Below, one piece after another: positions 7,480 to 14,939 of a DNA stretch of 39,047 nucleotides; position 1 is the stretch's first letter; each line of letters starts with the position of its first letter. This DNA is from a virus. The stretch spans positions 1 through 39,047 of the IMG/VR virus record IMGVR_UViG_3300020156_000057; one strand, given 5' to 3'. The notes under the pieces are model-generated. The model was not told the DNA's origin and did no database searches. It was given only the letters and a program-made list of their open reading frames with translations. A program made the translations under genes and the position numbers.

Positions 7480-9528
7480 ATGGCTAAAGTTACCTTAACT
7501 GATCTAGCAAATATTAGTGGGGCGGAAACAACCGCTATTGCCGCAATCAATGCCAATAATACGAGTATCGAAACGGCTATTGAGAATACTATCTCGCGTG
7601 ACGGAACTGCTCCGAATGCGATGAATGCCGATTTCGATATGAATGGATACGATATTCTCAATGCTGGTGCTGTCGATGTTGAAAGCCTCACTGTAGGTGG
7701 TGTTGATGTCGCTAGTATCGTAGGTGAGACTGGTCCACAGGGTGAACAGGGTGAAACTGGCCCACAAGGTGAGCAAGGTGAGCAGGGTGAACAAGGACCT
7801 GCCGGAGCCGATGGCGACAATGTAGTTTGGATTGCTCAGGCTGGTGCCCCGTCAGATTTGAATGACGGTGAAGATGGTGACATGTACCTCAACACGTCTA
7901 ACGGTGACGTGTATGGTCCCAAAGCTGCCGGTGCATGGGGCTCTTCAATTGCCAATATTATTGGCCCGGAAGGTCCTGCTGGAGCAGGTAGTGGTGACAT
8001 GCTTGCTGCTACTTATGATCCTCAGAATATTATGGATGATGCTTTTGATCGTGCCAACCATACCGGTACTCAGACGGCTTCAACGATCAGTGACTTTGAT
8101 ACCGAAGTTTCCAACAATGCCGATGTAGCTGCAAATACTGCTGCGCGTCATGATGCTGTTACGGTTACAGACAGTTCAGAAATCAATTTCACTTTAACCG
8201 GACAAGATATTACAGCATCTTTGATTGCTGCATCTATTGATGAGTCCAAACTTGACGCGTCTGTTAATGCGTCTCTCGATTTAGCAGATAGTTCATTACA
8301 GGATGCAGATATTGGTGTCTCCGTTCAAGCATACAGCGCCAATCTCGATGAGTATGCTGCTGTAAATCCTACTGCTGCCGGTCTGGCACTACTCGACGAT
8401 GCCAATGCTGCCGCACAGTTAGTTACTCTCGGTTTGACTGCTACCGCTGCTGAACTGAATATCTTAGATGGAGCAACTCTCACCGTTACCGAGTTGAACT
8501 ATGTAGACGGTGTAACGTCTTCTATTCAGACACAGTTGGATGGTAAACAGGCAACTATTACTGGCTTGACTGCTTCCGGAGCGGAACTGAATATTCTCGA
8601 CGGTGCTACCTTAACTACTACTGAATTGAATTATGTTGATGGTGTGACATCCGCAATTCAAACTCAATTGGACGGTAAGCAAGCTACTATTACAGGACTA
8701 ACTGCTTCCGGTTCAGAGTTGAATATCTTGGATGGGGCTACTTTAACTACCACCGAACTCAATTATGTCGATGGTGTTACTAGTGCCATTCAGACACAAC
8801 TAGACGGTAAACAACCTCTTGATGCAGACTTAACTTCATGGGCTGGTGTTACTCGTGCTGCTAACTTTGATACCTTCGTTGCTACTCCTTCGAGTGCCAA
8901 TTTGCGTGCTCTCCTCACGGACGAAGTAGGTACAGGTTCCGCATATTTTGTTGGTGGTGCTCTCGGTACTCCCGCTAGTGGTACATTAACCAATGCTACA
9001 GGTCTTCCGCTCTCTAGTGGTGTAACCGGACAGCTTCCATTAGCAAATGGTGGTACGGGCGCAAATCTCAGTGATCCCGGTGCTGATCGTATTGTCTTTT
9101 GGGACGATAGCGCAGGCGCAATTACTTGGTTGAGTGCTAGTACCGGACTAACAATTTCGGGAACCAGTATCTCGACTTCTTCTAGTGTTGCTCTTCTCGA
9201 CACGGCAGACCAAACGATTACTGGTGGTGCTAGAGTTACAACAAATGATTTGGGTAATTTGAGCGGTGCAACTATTACACCCGATCCCGGTGACAGACCA
9301 ATTCAGAAGATTACAAATAATGGAGCCGGTACAATCGCTCCAGGATCAAATCAAGGGTCTTACTTACTGGTTGTTAAAAATACGACAGGTGCAGGTGCAA
9401 TTACAACTTCCGGTTGGTCTCTCGTAACTGGTGACTCTTTCGGAACCGCTACTACTGCTGAATACTTATGTCACTGTACTGTTGTTGGCGATTTTTCTTG
9501 CATGATTATTACAGAGGTAACAGCATAA
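7480..9528 (+). CDS. tail fibre with collagen-like and ELNILDG repeats
   Basis: A 682-residue fibre protein for host attachment. The first 75 or so residues form an N-terminal module shared with the protein at 10795 (ISGAET, ENT-SRDGT-PN-M-AD-DMN), probably the virion-anchoring part. Residues 85-110 are Gly-x-y collagen-like repeats (GETGPQGEQGEQGEQGPAG). Three 44-residue repeats containing AELNILDGATLTTTELNYVDG follow at about 320-450, a known phage fibre repeat. The C-terminus is Thr/Gly-rich and beta-like. A trimeric fibre is expected. The low-confidence start region follows the terminator. Confidence 0.85.
   Translation: MAKVTLTDLANISGAETTAIAAINANNTSIETAIENTISRDGTAPNAMNADFDMNGYDILNAGAVDVESLTVGGVDVASIVGETGPQGEQGETGPQGEQGEQGEQGPAGADGDNVVWIAQAGAPSDLNDGEDGDMYLNTSNGDVYGPKAAGAWGSSIANIIGPEGPAGAGSGDMLAATYDPQNIMDDAFDRANHTGTQTASTISDFDTEVSNNADVAANTAARHDAVTVTDSSEINFTLTGQDITASLIAASIDESKLDASVNASLDLADSSLQDADIGVSVQAYSANLDEYAAVNPTAAGLALLDDANAAAQLVTLGLTATAAELNILDGATLTVTELNYVDGVTSSIQTQLDGKQATITGLTASGAELNILDGATLTTTELNYVDGVTSAIQTQLDGKQATITGLTASGSELNILDGATLTTTELNYVDGVTSAIQTQLDGKQPLDADLTSWAGVTRAANFDTFVATPSSANLRALLTDEVGTGSAYFVGGALGTPASGTLTNATGLPLSSGVTGQLPLANGGTGANLSDPGADRIVFWDDSAGAITWLSASTGLTISGTSISTSSSVALLDTADQTITGGARVTTNDLGNLSGATITPDPGDRPIQKITNNGAGTIAPGSNQGSYLLVVKNTTGAGAITTSGWSLVTGDSFGTATTAEYLCHCTVVGDFSCMIITEVTA
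8437..8815 (+). repeat. three 132-bp tandem coding repeats in the fibre gene
   Basis: Three successive 132-base units encode 44-residue fibre repeats. The codons for ELNIL start near 8452, 8584 and 8716. Protein identity between copies is high while third codon positions differ, so the copies are old or kept apart by selection against recombination. The last copy ends at LDGKQ and is followed by a different sequence. Confidence 0.8.
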
Positions 9529-9529
9529 T

Positions 9530-10078
9530 ATGGCAACAGTAACTAGATACGCAATCGAAAAAATTGATACAGGTCAGATTGTAAAACGTTATAATACAAT
9601 CCCTCGTAGTTTTGAAGTTACAATCAATGGACGAAATCGTCGGATTATTTCACCTGTTAAGGTTGGGGATGAAGGTCTCGGTTATAGATTTATCGAGATT
9701 GTAGAAGTTGACTTTATGCAACCCGGACAATTTTACCATAAAGGTGAAACTGTAACAACTCGAACTGATACTGATACAATTACTGTTACTCAGAACTGGA
9801 CTCCATGGACTCAAGTAGAAATTGACGCTTGGAACGTTAGTCGCTTAGACGAAACAGCAAATGTAATGGACCAAATAGAAGATGTTACTCGTGCTGCTGT
9901 CTTAGTGATTATGGATGAACTCAATCTTCATTCTACTCGTATGGCAGCAATAATTGAGGCTGGTGCTAATGCTTCTAGTCTGGCAAATTTCCGTTCCGCA
10001 ATGCAATCAATTCAACCTATTCCTCAACGTACGGCTGCACAATTAAAAACTGCTATTCGTAATAAATTAGGTGTGTAA
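9530..10078 (+). CDS. hypothetical tail/fibre-associated protein
   Basis: A 182-residue protein of unknown function in the fibre cluster. The first 90 or so residues look beta-rich (VEVDFMQPGQFYHKGETV), the rest helical, ending in a short basic tail (LKTAIRNKLGV). It begins two bases after the fibre stop, and its stop overlaps the next start (TAATG). It could be a fibre chaperone, hinge or small tail protein. No catalytic motif, signal peptide or membrane segment was seen. Confidence 0.6.
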   Translation: MATVTRYAIEKIDTGQIVKRYNTIPRSFEVTINGRNRRIISPVKVGDEGLGYRFIEIVEVDFMQPGQFYHKGETVTTRTDTDTITVTQNWTPWTQVEIDAWNVSRLDETANVMDQIEDVTRAAVLVIMDELNLHSTRMAAIIEAGANASSLANFRSAMQSIQPIPQRTAAQLKTAIRNKLGV

Positions 10079-10794
10079 TGTTTTTTGTCTCAAATATTGG
10101 GTGGCAAGTAAATGATGGTGTTGCCGGTCCACGTGTAACACCAACAATTCTTCCTACAACTGCTCAATTTAATGGAGTTGGATCAGGTAGTATTGATGTA
10201 AGTGGATTAGGACTGCAAGCAGATGATCTAATTTTAATTTTCTTTCAGGAAGATGATGGCGGTGATTTTGCTCCGTCCGGCTCTATTCCCAATTGGACAT
10301 ATCTAACCGACAGCCACAGGGCTTGGGGAACAAATAACGCCATTTCGGTTTATTGGAAACGATCCGACGGAACGGAAACAAGCGCCTCTATCCCTGATAC
10401 CGGTGATCATCAAATCGCAATGGCTGTTGTCTTACGTGGTGTGGATTGGGGTTCCGGTGGTGAGGATTGGCTAGGTAGTGATATCGTTCACAATGGACAA
10501 ACAGCATCTAGTGGTATTTCTGTTGATGGGGTAACTACAACTGTTGAAAATACTCTTGTCATAATTGGTCTTGCTGGTACATTAGCAACGAGCTATAATA
10601 GTCCATCTAATGCTAATTTAACTGATCTTGCCATTATAGATCAACAAACTACAACAGGTGGTGACGATGGTTGTGTAGCGGCAGTTGCAGGTGTTAAAGC
10701 AACGGCTGGTGCAACCGGTGATACTTCTATTAACGCTTCTTCCAACCAAGGTAATGCTCATGTTAAGTTTGCAGTCAAAGGATTAACAAGTTAA
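10078..10794 (+). CDS. beta-sandwich receptor-binding-like protein, copy 1
   Basis: A 238-residue, Gly/Thr/Ser-rich, strand-rich protein. It aligns by eye with the protein at 11802 over most of its length. Shared landmarks are a V-G-S-G start, a D-D/DYL strand, WKRSDG versus FYTGSNP, a V-L/LTFRGV strand, the central TTVEN/TTVPN segment followed by FVIT or LVII, GGDDGCVAAVAGVKATAGA versus GGFAAAGGIKRTAGA, and a final strand of FAVKG or FALRP. The fold is probably a jelly-roll or beta sandwich. It likely tips or decorates the fibre and may bind receptors. It overlaps the previous stop and directly precedes the second fibre. Confidence 0.6.
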   Translation: MFFVSNIGWQVNDGVAGPRVTPTILPTTAQFNGVGSGSIDVSGLGLQADDLILIFFQEDDGGDFAPSGSIPNWTYLTDSHRAWGTNNAISVYWKRSDGTETSASIPDTGDHQIAMAVVLRGVDWGSGGEDWLGSDIVHNGQTASSGISVDGVTTTVENTLVIIGLAGTLATSYNSPSNANLTDLAIIDQQTTTGGDDGCVAAVAGVKATAGATGDTSINASSNQGNAHVKFAVKGLTS

Positions 10795-11805
10795 ATGGCG
10801 AAACTAACAACGTCTGACTTGACTAATATCAGTGGTGCTGAAACCGCTGCTATTACGACAATCAACAACAACTTCGCTGCTGTAGAAACGGCAATGGAGA
10901 ATACGTTATCTCGTGATGGTACTTCACCCAATACAATGAGTGCAGACCTAGACATGAACGATAATGACCTTCTCAATGTTAATGCACTCGACGTTACTAG
11001 TATTACTCTCGGCGGTACTCCCGTATTCATCGACGATATAACCGCTCTCGGTTATGATGGTTGGTCTCCCGTATTCGCTATTGTCGCCAATGGCGATGAA
11101 CGTGTAATGCAGTTAGTGGAATACGTTGGTGGTGAAGGTACTGCTCCCACAACTTACATTGATTATTATGTAGGTTCTGATGGTATGGTCTCTGCAATCG
11201 GAGACGCAGTAAACATACGCGGTCCCGGTGGTGTTGGTACTGGTGATTTGTTTGCAAGTAACAATCTTTCCGATGTTGACAACGCATCTACAGCATTCTC
11301 AAATATCAAACAGTCTGCTACCGATAGTGCAACAGGTGTTGTCGAGTTAGCCACAGATGCAGAGACACAAACAGGTACGGATACTGCTAGAGCAATTACC
11401 CCGGCTAATTTAACAGCTAAAGAAGCGACAGTTGCCAATGTGAGAGCCAATACGGCAGATCGTATCTTAACGACAGATGTTGTCAATTCAGCAATGGCTG
11501 TTGTTACACTCACCGATGCCGCAACCATCGCATGGGATATGTCTACCGGAATTGACTTCCAAGTTACTCTCGGTGGTAATCGGACTCTCGGTAATCCAAC
11601 CAATACTGTTGTCGGACGTAGAGGACGTATCAAGGTTATTCAAGATGGTACAGGGTCTCGAACTCTCACCAAGTCTAGTAATCATAAAACTGCTGGTGGT
11701 TCGGCTATTTCTCTCTCAACTGCTGCTGCGGCAATTGACTATATTGACTATGATGTTGTGTCCTCGACAGAGATTAGGTTGAATGTATCGAAAGCTTGGT
11801 CATGA
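10795..11805 (+). CDS. second tail fibre, N-terminus paralogous to the first
   Basis: A 336-residue fibre-like protein. Its first 75 or so residues are paralogous to the large fibre at 7480 (SDLTNISGAET, MENTLSRDGTSPN, ADLDMN, VTSITLGGTPV). It then carries a short distal part with DAETQTGTDTARAITPANL at about 200-220, a motif common in phage tail fibres near the trimer shaft, and a beta-rich C-terminus (LGGNRTLGNPTN). It follows the preceding gene with no gap. The shared N-terminus suggests both fibres use the same docking site on the tail. Confidence 0.78.
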   Translation: MAKLTTSDLTNISGAETAAITTINNNFAAVETAMENTLSRDGTSPNTMSADLDMNDNDLLNVNALDVTSITLGGTPVFIDDITALGYDGWSPVFAIVANGDERVMQLVEYVGGEGTAPTTYIDYYVGSDGMVSAIGDAVNIRGPGGVGTGDLFASNNLSDVDNASTAFSNIKQSATDSATGVVELATDAETQTGTDTARAITPANLTAKEATVANVRANTADRILTTDVVNSAMAVVTLTDAATIAWDMSTGIDFQVTLGGNRTLGNPTNTVVGRRGRIKVIQDGTGSRTLTKSSNHKTAGGSAISLSTAAAAIDYIDYDVVSSTEIRLNVSKAWS

Positions 11806-12515
11806 GTATTCCCGGTACATTTTCTAGTATGTTTATGAATACTGGTGGTGGGACGGTTTCATTCATAGGAGTTGGTAGTCGTGCAGTTAGAAGTGGAAAT
11901 GGTAATTTAACTTTACCGGTTCATGCTTCTACTCAAAGTGGTGATTACTTAGTTTGTATGTATCAATGGGACCAAGATAGTTCTGCTAGTGGTCCAACAG
12001 GATCAACCGAATTAGCGTATCGCGACGAAGGTGATTTTGAAGTACGAGCTTCTGGTTTATTCTACACGGGTTCAAATCCAGTAATTACCTTGAATAGTGG
12101 TGGCGATCAGTTAATTGGTGCAGCTTTAACGTTTAGAGGTGTAAATACCACAACTCAATTAGACGCTACAAACACCGAAGGTAATTTTAGTATGCGAGGA
12201 ATTGAACCGTCAGAAGGTAGTGATGGTTCGAACTCTGTACCAAATGTTACAACTACCGTTCCCAACTGTTTTGTTATTACAATGATTGGTCACGATATTA
12301 ATACTTCTTCTAGTAGTTTATTTTCTGATTGGGTAAATGCCGATTTAGAAGGATTTGATGAGTTAGTGGAGTATTCAACAACTACCGGGTGGGATGGTGG
12401 CTTTGCCGCTGCTGGTGGAATTAAACGAACAGCAGGTGCAGTAGGAAATACAACTTTTATTTCTACGGCTGAAAAAGACGCAGTTAGAATTTCTTTCGCT
12501 TTGAGACCACAATGA
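11802..12515 (+). CDS. beta-sandwich receptor-binding-like protein, copy 2
   Basis: A 237-residue paralogue of the protein at 10078, with the same strand-rich pattern and shared central (TTVPNCFVIT) and C-terminal (GGFAAAGGIKRTAGAVGN) blocks. The ATG at 11802 overlaps the fibre stop as ATGA; an upstream in-frame TTG (11796) is less likely. Base composition looks more AT-rich than the capsid genes, as in copy 1. It is probably a second adhesin or fibre tip. Function is inferred from context. Confidence 0.6.
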   Translation: MSIPGTFSSMFMNTGGGTVSFIGVGSRAVRSGNGNLTLPVHASTQSGDYLVCMYQWDQDSSASGPTGSTELAYRDEGDFEVRASGLFYTGSNPVITLNSGGDQLIGAALTFRGVNTTTQLDATNTEGNFSMRGIEPSEGSDGSNSVPNVTTTVPNCFVITMIGHDINTSSSSLFSDWVNADLEGFDELVEYSTTTGWDGGFAAAGGIKRTAGAVGNTTFISTAEKDAVRISFALRPQ

Positions 12516-12516
12516 A

Positions 12517-12804
12517 ATGGAACCGATTACAAACGGATGTGACTTTTGGTTCGATGGAAACTGGAAAACTTGCTGCGATCTACATGACATCGCGTTCCAG
12601 CAACCTAATTCGGATTTTATGGATTGGACCATCGCTAATGCAGACCTCGTAGCCTGTATCTTTCCCATCAGTCCAATTAATGCAATTATTGTAGGAACGG
12701 GCACCTTCATAGGATCATGGATGGTGTTCAATTTTAGGGGACTCAAAGGTAAAACCCTTTGGGAGATACTAACAGGAAAGAGATATAATGGACCCCAAGG
12801 ATAA
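12517..12804 (+). CDS. small membrane protein with phospholipase A2-like signature
   Basis: A 95-residue protein opening the lysis cassette. Residues 18-27 read TCCDLHDIAF, close to the secreted phospholipase A2 active-site signature CC-x2-HD-x-CY: the catalytic His23-Asp24 pair is present, the last Cys is Ala, and Tyr is Phe. An earlier NGCDFWFDG (6-14) could supply part of a calcium loop. Residues 47-72 are hydrophobic (PINAIIVGTGTFIGSW) and probably span the membrane. It overlaps the endolysin start by 17 bases. An enzyme that attacks host phospholipid during lysis is a reasonable hypothesis; a non-enzymatic holin-like protein is the alternative. Confidence 0.55.
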   Translation: MEPITNGCDFWFDGNWKTCCDLHDIAFQQPNSDFMDWTIANADLVACIFPISPINAIIVGTGTFIGSWMVFNFRGLKGKTLWEILTGKRYNGPQG

Positions 12805-13423
12805 TTTCAAGAGCGTCGTACCAAAATATATGAAACTTCTAATGAAGGATTTCAACCTCACCAAATTAGACGCTGCTGCTGTCTTTGGTAATGCCGGATA
12901 TGAAAGTCTCGGCTTCACTTTACTACAGGAACTTGAACCGGTAGTGAAGGGCTCTCGTGGTGGTTTTGGTTGGTTTCAGTGGACGGGACCTCGTAGACGA
13001 GAGTTCGAAGCTTACTGTAAGCGTAACAAGCTCGATCCACGTTCCAATGAGGCAAACTATAAGTTCTTGTTTGTCGAACTAACCACAACGGAAAAACGAG
13101 CATTAACTAAACTCAAAGCTGTCAACTCTCTCGAAGATAAAACAATCGCCTTTGAAGATAGTTTCGAAAGAGCCGGAGTTAAGAAATACCCCGAGCGAGT
13201 AAAATGGGCTAAGATCGCTCTAGCGGCGTATGAAGCCTCGGAAGCTATACCCATACCAAAAGAACCCCCGAAGGCTCGTACGGTTGAACCTCCGGCCCCT
13301 GTGAGCCCTCCCAAACCCGTAGTAACCAAAGTTGAAGAAAAGAAACAGTGGGTACACCCCTTAGTTAGAGTGTTCCTCGCTATTTGGAGGATTTTTACAA
13401 ATGAACCTGCTAAGCGTCGGTAA
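12788..13423 (+). CDS. endolysin, phage-lysozyme family
   Basis: A 211-residue probable peptidoglycan hydrolase. Residues 26-150 match the phage tail-lysozyme/glycosidase pattern: AAAVFGNAGYESLGF, with Glu39 as likely catalytic acid, then GGFGWFQWTGPRRREF at about 58-73. A Pro-rich linker follows (about 165-185), then a short hydrophobic, basic-ended C-terminus (HPLVRVFLAIWRIF) that could tether it to the membrane. The AGGAAAGAG ribosome site supports the ATG at 12788. Its neighbours are a holin-type protein and the PLA2-like protein, so a lysis role fits better than a tail role. Confidence 0.82.
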   Translation: MDPKDNFKSVVPKYMKLLMKDFNLTKLDAAAVFGNAGYESLGFTLLQELEPVVKGSRGGFGWFQWTGPRRREFEAYCKRNKLDPRSNEANYKFLFVELTTTEKRALTKLKAVNSLEDKTIAFEDSFERAGVKKYPERVKWAKIALAAYEASEAIPIPKEPPKARTVEPPAPVSPPKPVVTKVEEKKQWVHPLVRVFLAIWRIFTNEPAKRR

Positions 13424-13793
13424 ATTCTTATTCGACATTGGGAAGGGCATTGGTAGTCTATTCACTGGCGGTAGCCTCGATACCATTCTCTCGACCATCG
13501 AAAGTAAGATGGACAATGAAGTTGAGAAGGAAAAGATTAAAGCCGAAGTAACTCGTACATGGATTAATGCTCAGGCTTCTCTTCTTGTTGGGCGTACTTG
13601 GTGGTTCCAGTTACTCTTTGTCGTACCTCTCGGTGTATGGTGGTCAGCAGTTATTGCCGATACAATTCTCCCCGGAGAATGGAATGTTGCACAACTCCCC
13701 GGACCTTTAGAGGAATGGGCTGCATGGATTATCTCTGCTCTCTTCATCGTTGATGGCACTAAAGCTGTTATGTCGAGGTTTGCAAAGAAATGA
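13401..13793 (+). CDS. holin, 3-TM gene-transfer-agent type (putative)
   Basis: A 130-residue membrane protein expected to open the inner membrane for the endolysin. Hydrophobic segments lie at about residues 10-24 (weak), 65-86 (WWFQLLFVVPLGVWWSAVI) and 105-120 (EWAAWIISALFIVDGTKAV). The RTWWFQLL and GTKAV patterns resemble the three-TM holin family known from alphaproteobacterial gene transfer agents. GGAGGA lies eight bases before the ATG, which overlaps the endolysin end by 23 bases. Confidence 0.75.
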   Translation: MNLLSVGKFLFDIGKGIGSLFTGGSLDTILSTIESKMDNEVEKEKIKAEVTRTWINAQASLLVGRTWWFQLLFVVPLGVWWSAVIADTILPGEWNVAQLPGPLEEWAAWIISALFIVDGTKAVMSRFAKK

Positions 13794-13960
13794 GTAATCT
13801 CTCAGAAGACGAAGAAAAAATTCTCAAAGAATTCGCTCAAAACCTATTAGCAACAAACAGACTAGGACGAGTAATTAAAAGTGGACTAATGTGGTTTGCC
13901 TCCGTTATTGGAGCTAGTTACATAGTATGGGAATGGTTCCTAAAAAGTAGAGGTGGTTGA
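13790..13960 (+). CDS. small single-TM protein of the lysis cassette
   Basis: A 56-residue protein. The ATG overlaps the holin stop (ATGA) and its TGA overlaps the next start (TGATG), so it is tightly coupled on both sides. The N-terminal 25 residues are acidic and helical (SEDEEKILKEFAQNLL), followed by one hydrophobic segment (LMWFASVIGASYIVWEWFL) and a basic end. It may be an antiholin, a pinholin-like partner or a spanin-like factor. No Cys lipobox is present. No family was recognised. Confidence 0.72.
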   Translation: MSNLSEDEEKILKEFAQNLLATNRLGRVIKSGLMWFASVIGASYIVWEWFLKSRGG

Positions 13961-14715
13961 TGCGCTATACATTAATTGAACTGACACAACGTATCCTCGA
14001 AAGTATGGATAGCGATGAAGTGTCGAGTATCACGGATAGCGTTGAGTCTCTAGCCGTTGCGAATATCATCAAGGAATGTTACTTTGATATTCTCTCCAAT
14101 CAGGACCTTCCCGAAGGTAGAGACATCTTCCAGTTGACTGCTAGTGGTGACAACACTAAGCCAACCTTAATGACCAAACCGAGTAATGTTCTCGATGTCA
14201 ATAAGGTAATGTATAATAACAACACCGTAGCCGATCCCGTATACTACGAAGTATACTTCAAAGAGTTCTATGACTTCCTCGATCACATTAGTTCCTATGA
14301 TGTAGACGAGGATAATGTGGAGTCAATGACCATCACGAATGGTCTCTCTCAGAGTTTCACTTTCAAGTATCGTAACGATCAGTTACCGGGATACTACACT
14401 AGCTTTGACGATAGTCGTTTGATCTTCGATAGTTTTGATGAGACAGCAAACTCAACTCTCGTTGGTGCTAAGACCTTATGTGAAGGAATGATCGAACCAA
14501 CCTTTACAATGTCGGATAGTTACACTCCGGACCTCGATCCGAGGCAGTTTCAACTTCTCTTGCAGGCAGCAAAGGCTCAGGCTTTTATCGAACTCAAGCA
14601 GGTTGAGAACCCCAAAGCCGAGAAGAAGGAACGTCGTAACATTATCACGGCACAGAGAACCAAGAATAACATTGATCGCCGTACAGGCATGTATAGAGGA
14701 TATGGTAGAAAATAA
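13960..14715 (+). CDS. head-tail adaptor, tail tubular protein A-like
   Basis: A 251-residue protein probably forming the adaptor ring between portal and nozzle, like T7 gp11. The N-terminus (LTQRILESMDSDEVSSITDS) and the following VANIIKECYFDILSNQDLP are typical of these adaptors in marine podoviruses. The C-terminal helix region is rich in Lys/Arg. The ATG at 13960 overlaps the preceding stop and has an AGAGG ribosome site; an in-frame TTG three bases upstream is less likely. The gene directly precedes the nozzle module. Confidence 0.82.
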   Translation: MRYTLIELTQRILESMDSDEVSSITDSVESLAVANIIKECYFDILSNQDLPEGRDIFQLTASGDNTKPTLMTKPSNVLDVNKVMYNNNTVADPVYYEVYFKEFYDFLDHISSYDVDEDNVESMTITNGLSQSFTFKYRNDQLPGYYTSFDDSRLIFDSFDETANSTLVGAKTLCEGMIEPTFTMSDSYTPDLDPRQFQLLLQAAKAQAFIELKQVENPKAEKKERRNIITAQRTKNNIDRRTGMYRGYGRK

Positions 14716-14939
14716 TGGTAACGTTAGAACGCTTAAATGAAAATGAACGCCTAGTAACTGCGGATACTCGTAAGTTTACTATTCGTAGGTCCAACGGAGA
14801 CCAACTCTGGACCGTTCATACCGAAGTTGGTGTACTTCCTAGAGAGCTTCGAGGTTCCTTTACCTCTCCAGAGACAGCCAAACAGTACATCGAGAACTAC
14901 GCACATAGAGTTCAAGTTAAACAGCAGCGAGTTAAATAA
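14715..14939 (+). CDS. small hypothetical tail-module protein
   Basis: A 74-residue basic protein between adaptor and nozzle genes, overlapping both by one base (TAATG at each junction). It looks like a small beta domain (KFTIRRSNGDQLWTVHTEVG) followed by a helix (SPETAKQYIENYAHRVQ). No family was recognised. The tight coupling suggests a structural or assembly partner of the tail. Function is unknown. Confidence 0.75.
   Translation: MVTLERLNENERLVTADTRKFTIRRSNGDQLWTVHTEVGVLPRELRGSFTSPETAKQYIENYAHRVQVKQQRVK

Noticed and set aside
6867-7820. A 317-codon - strand open frame with Cys-Ser-Pro repeats
   Set aside because: It is antisense to the decoration and fibre genes; the CSPC pattern is the reverse reading of the Gly-x-y collagen codons.
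8437-8815. The 132-bp repeats as a CRISPR or non-coding array
   Set aside because: They are in frame, vary mainly at third codon positions and encode a known fibre repeat.
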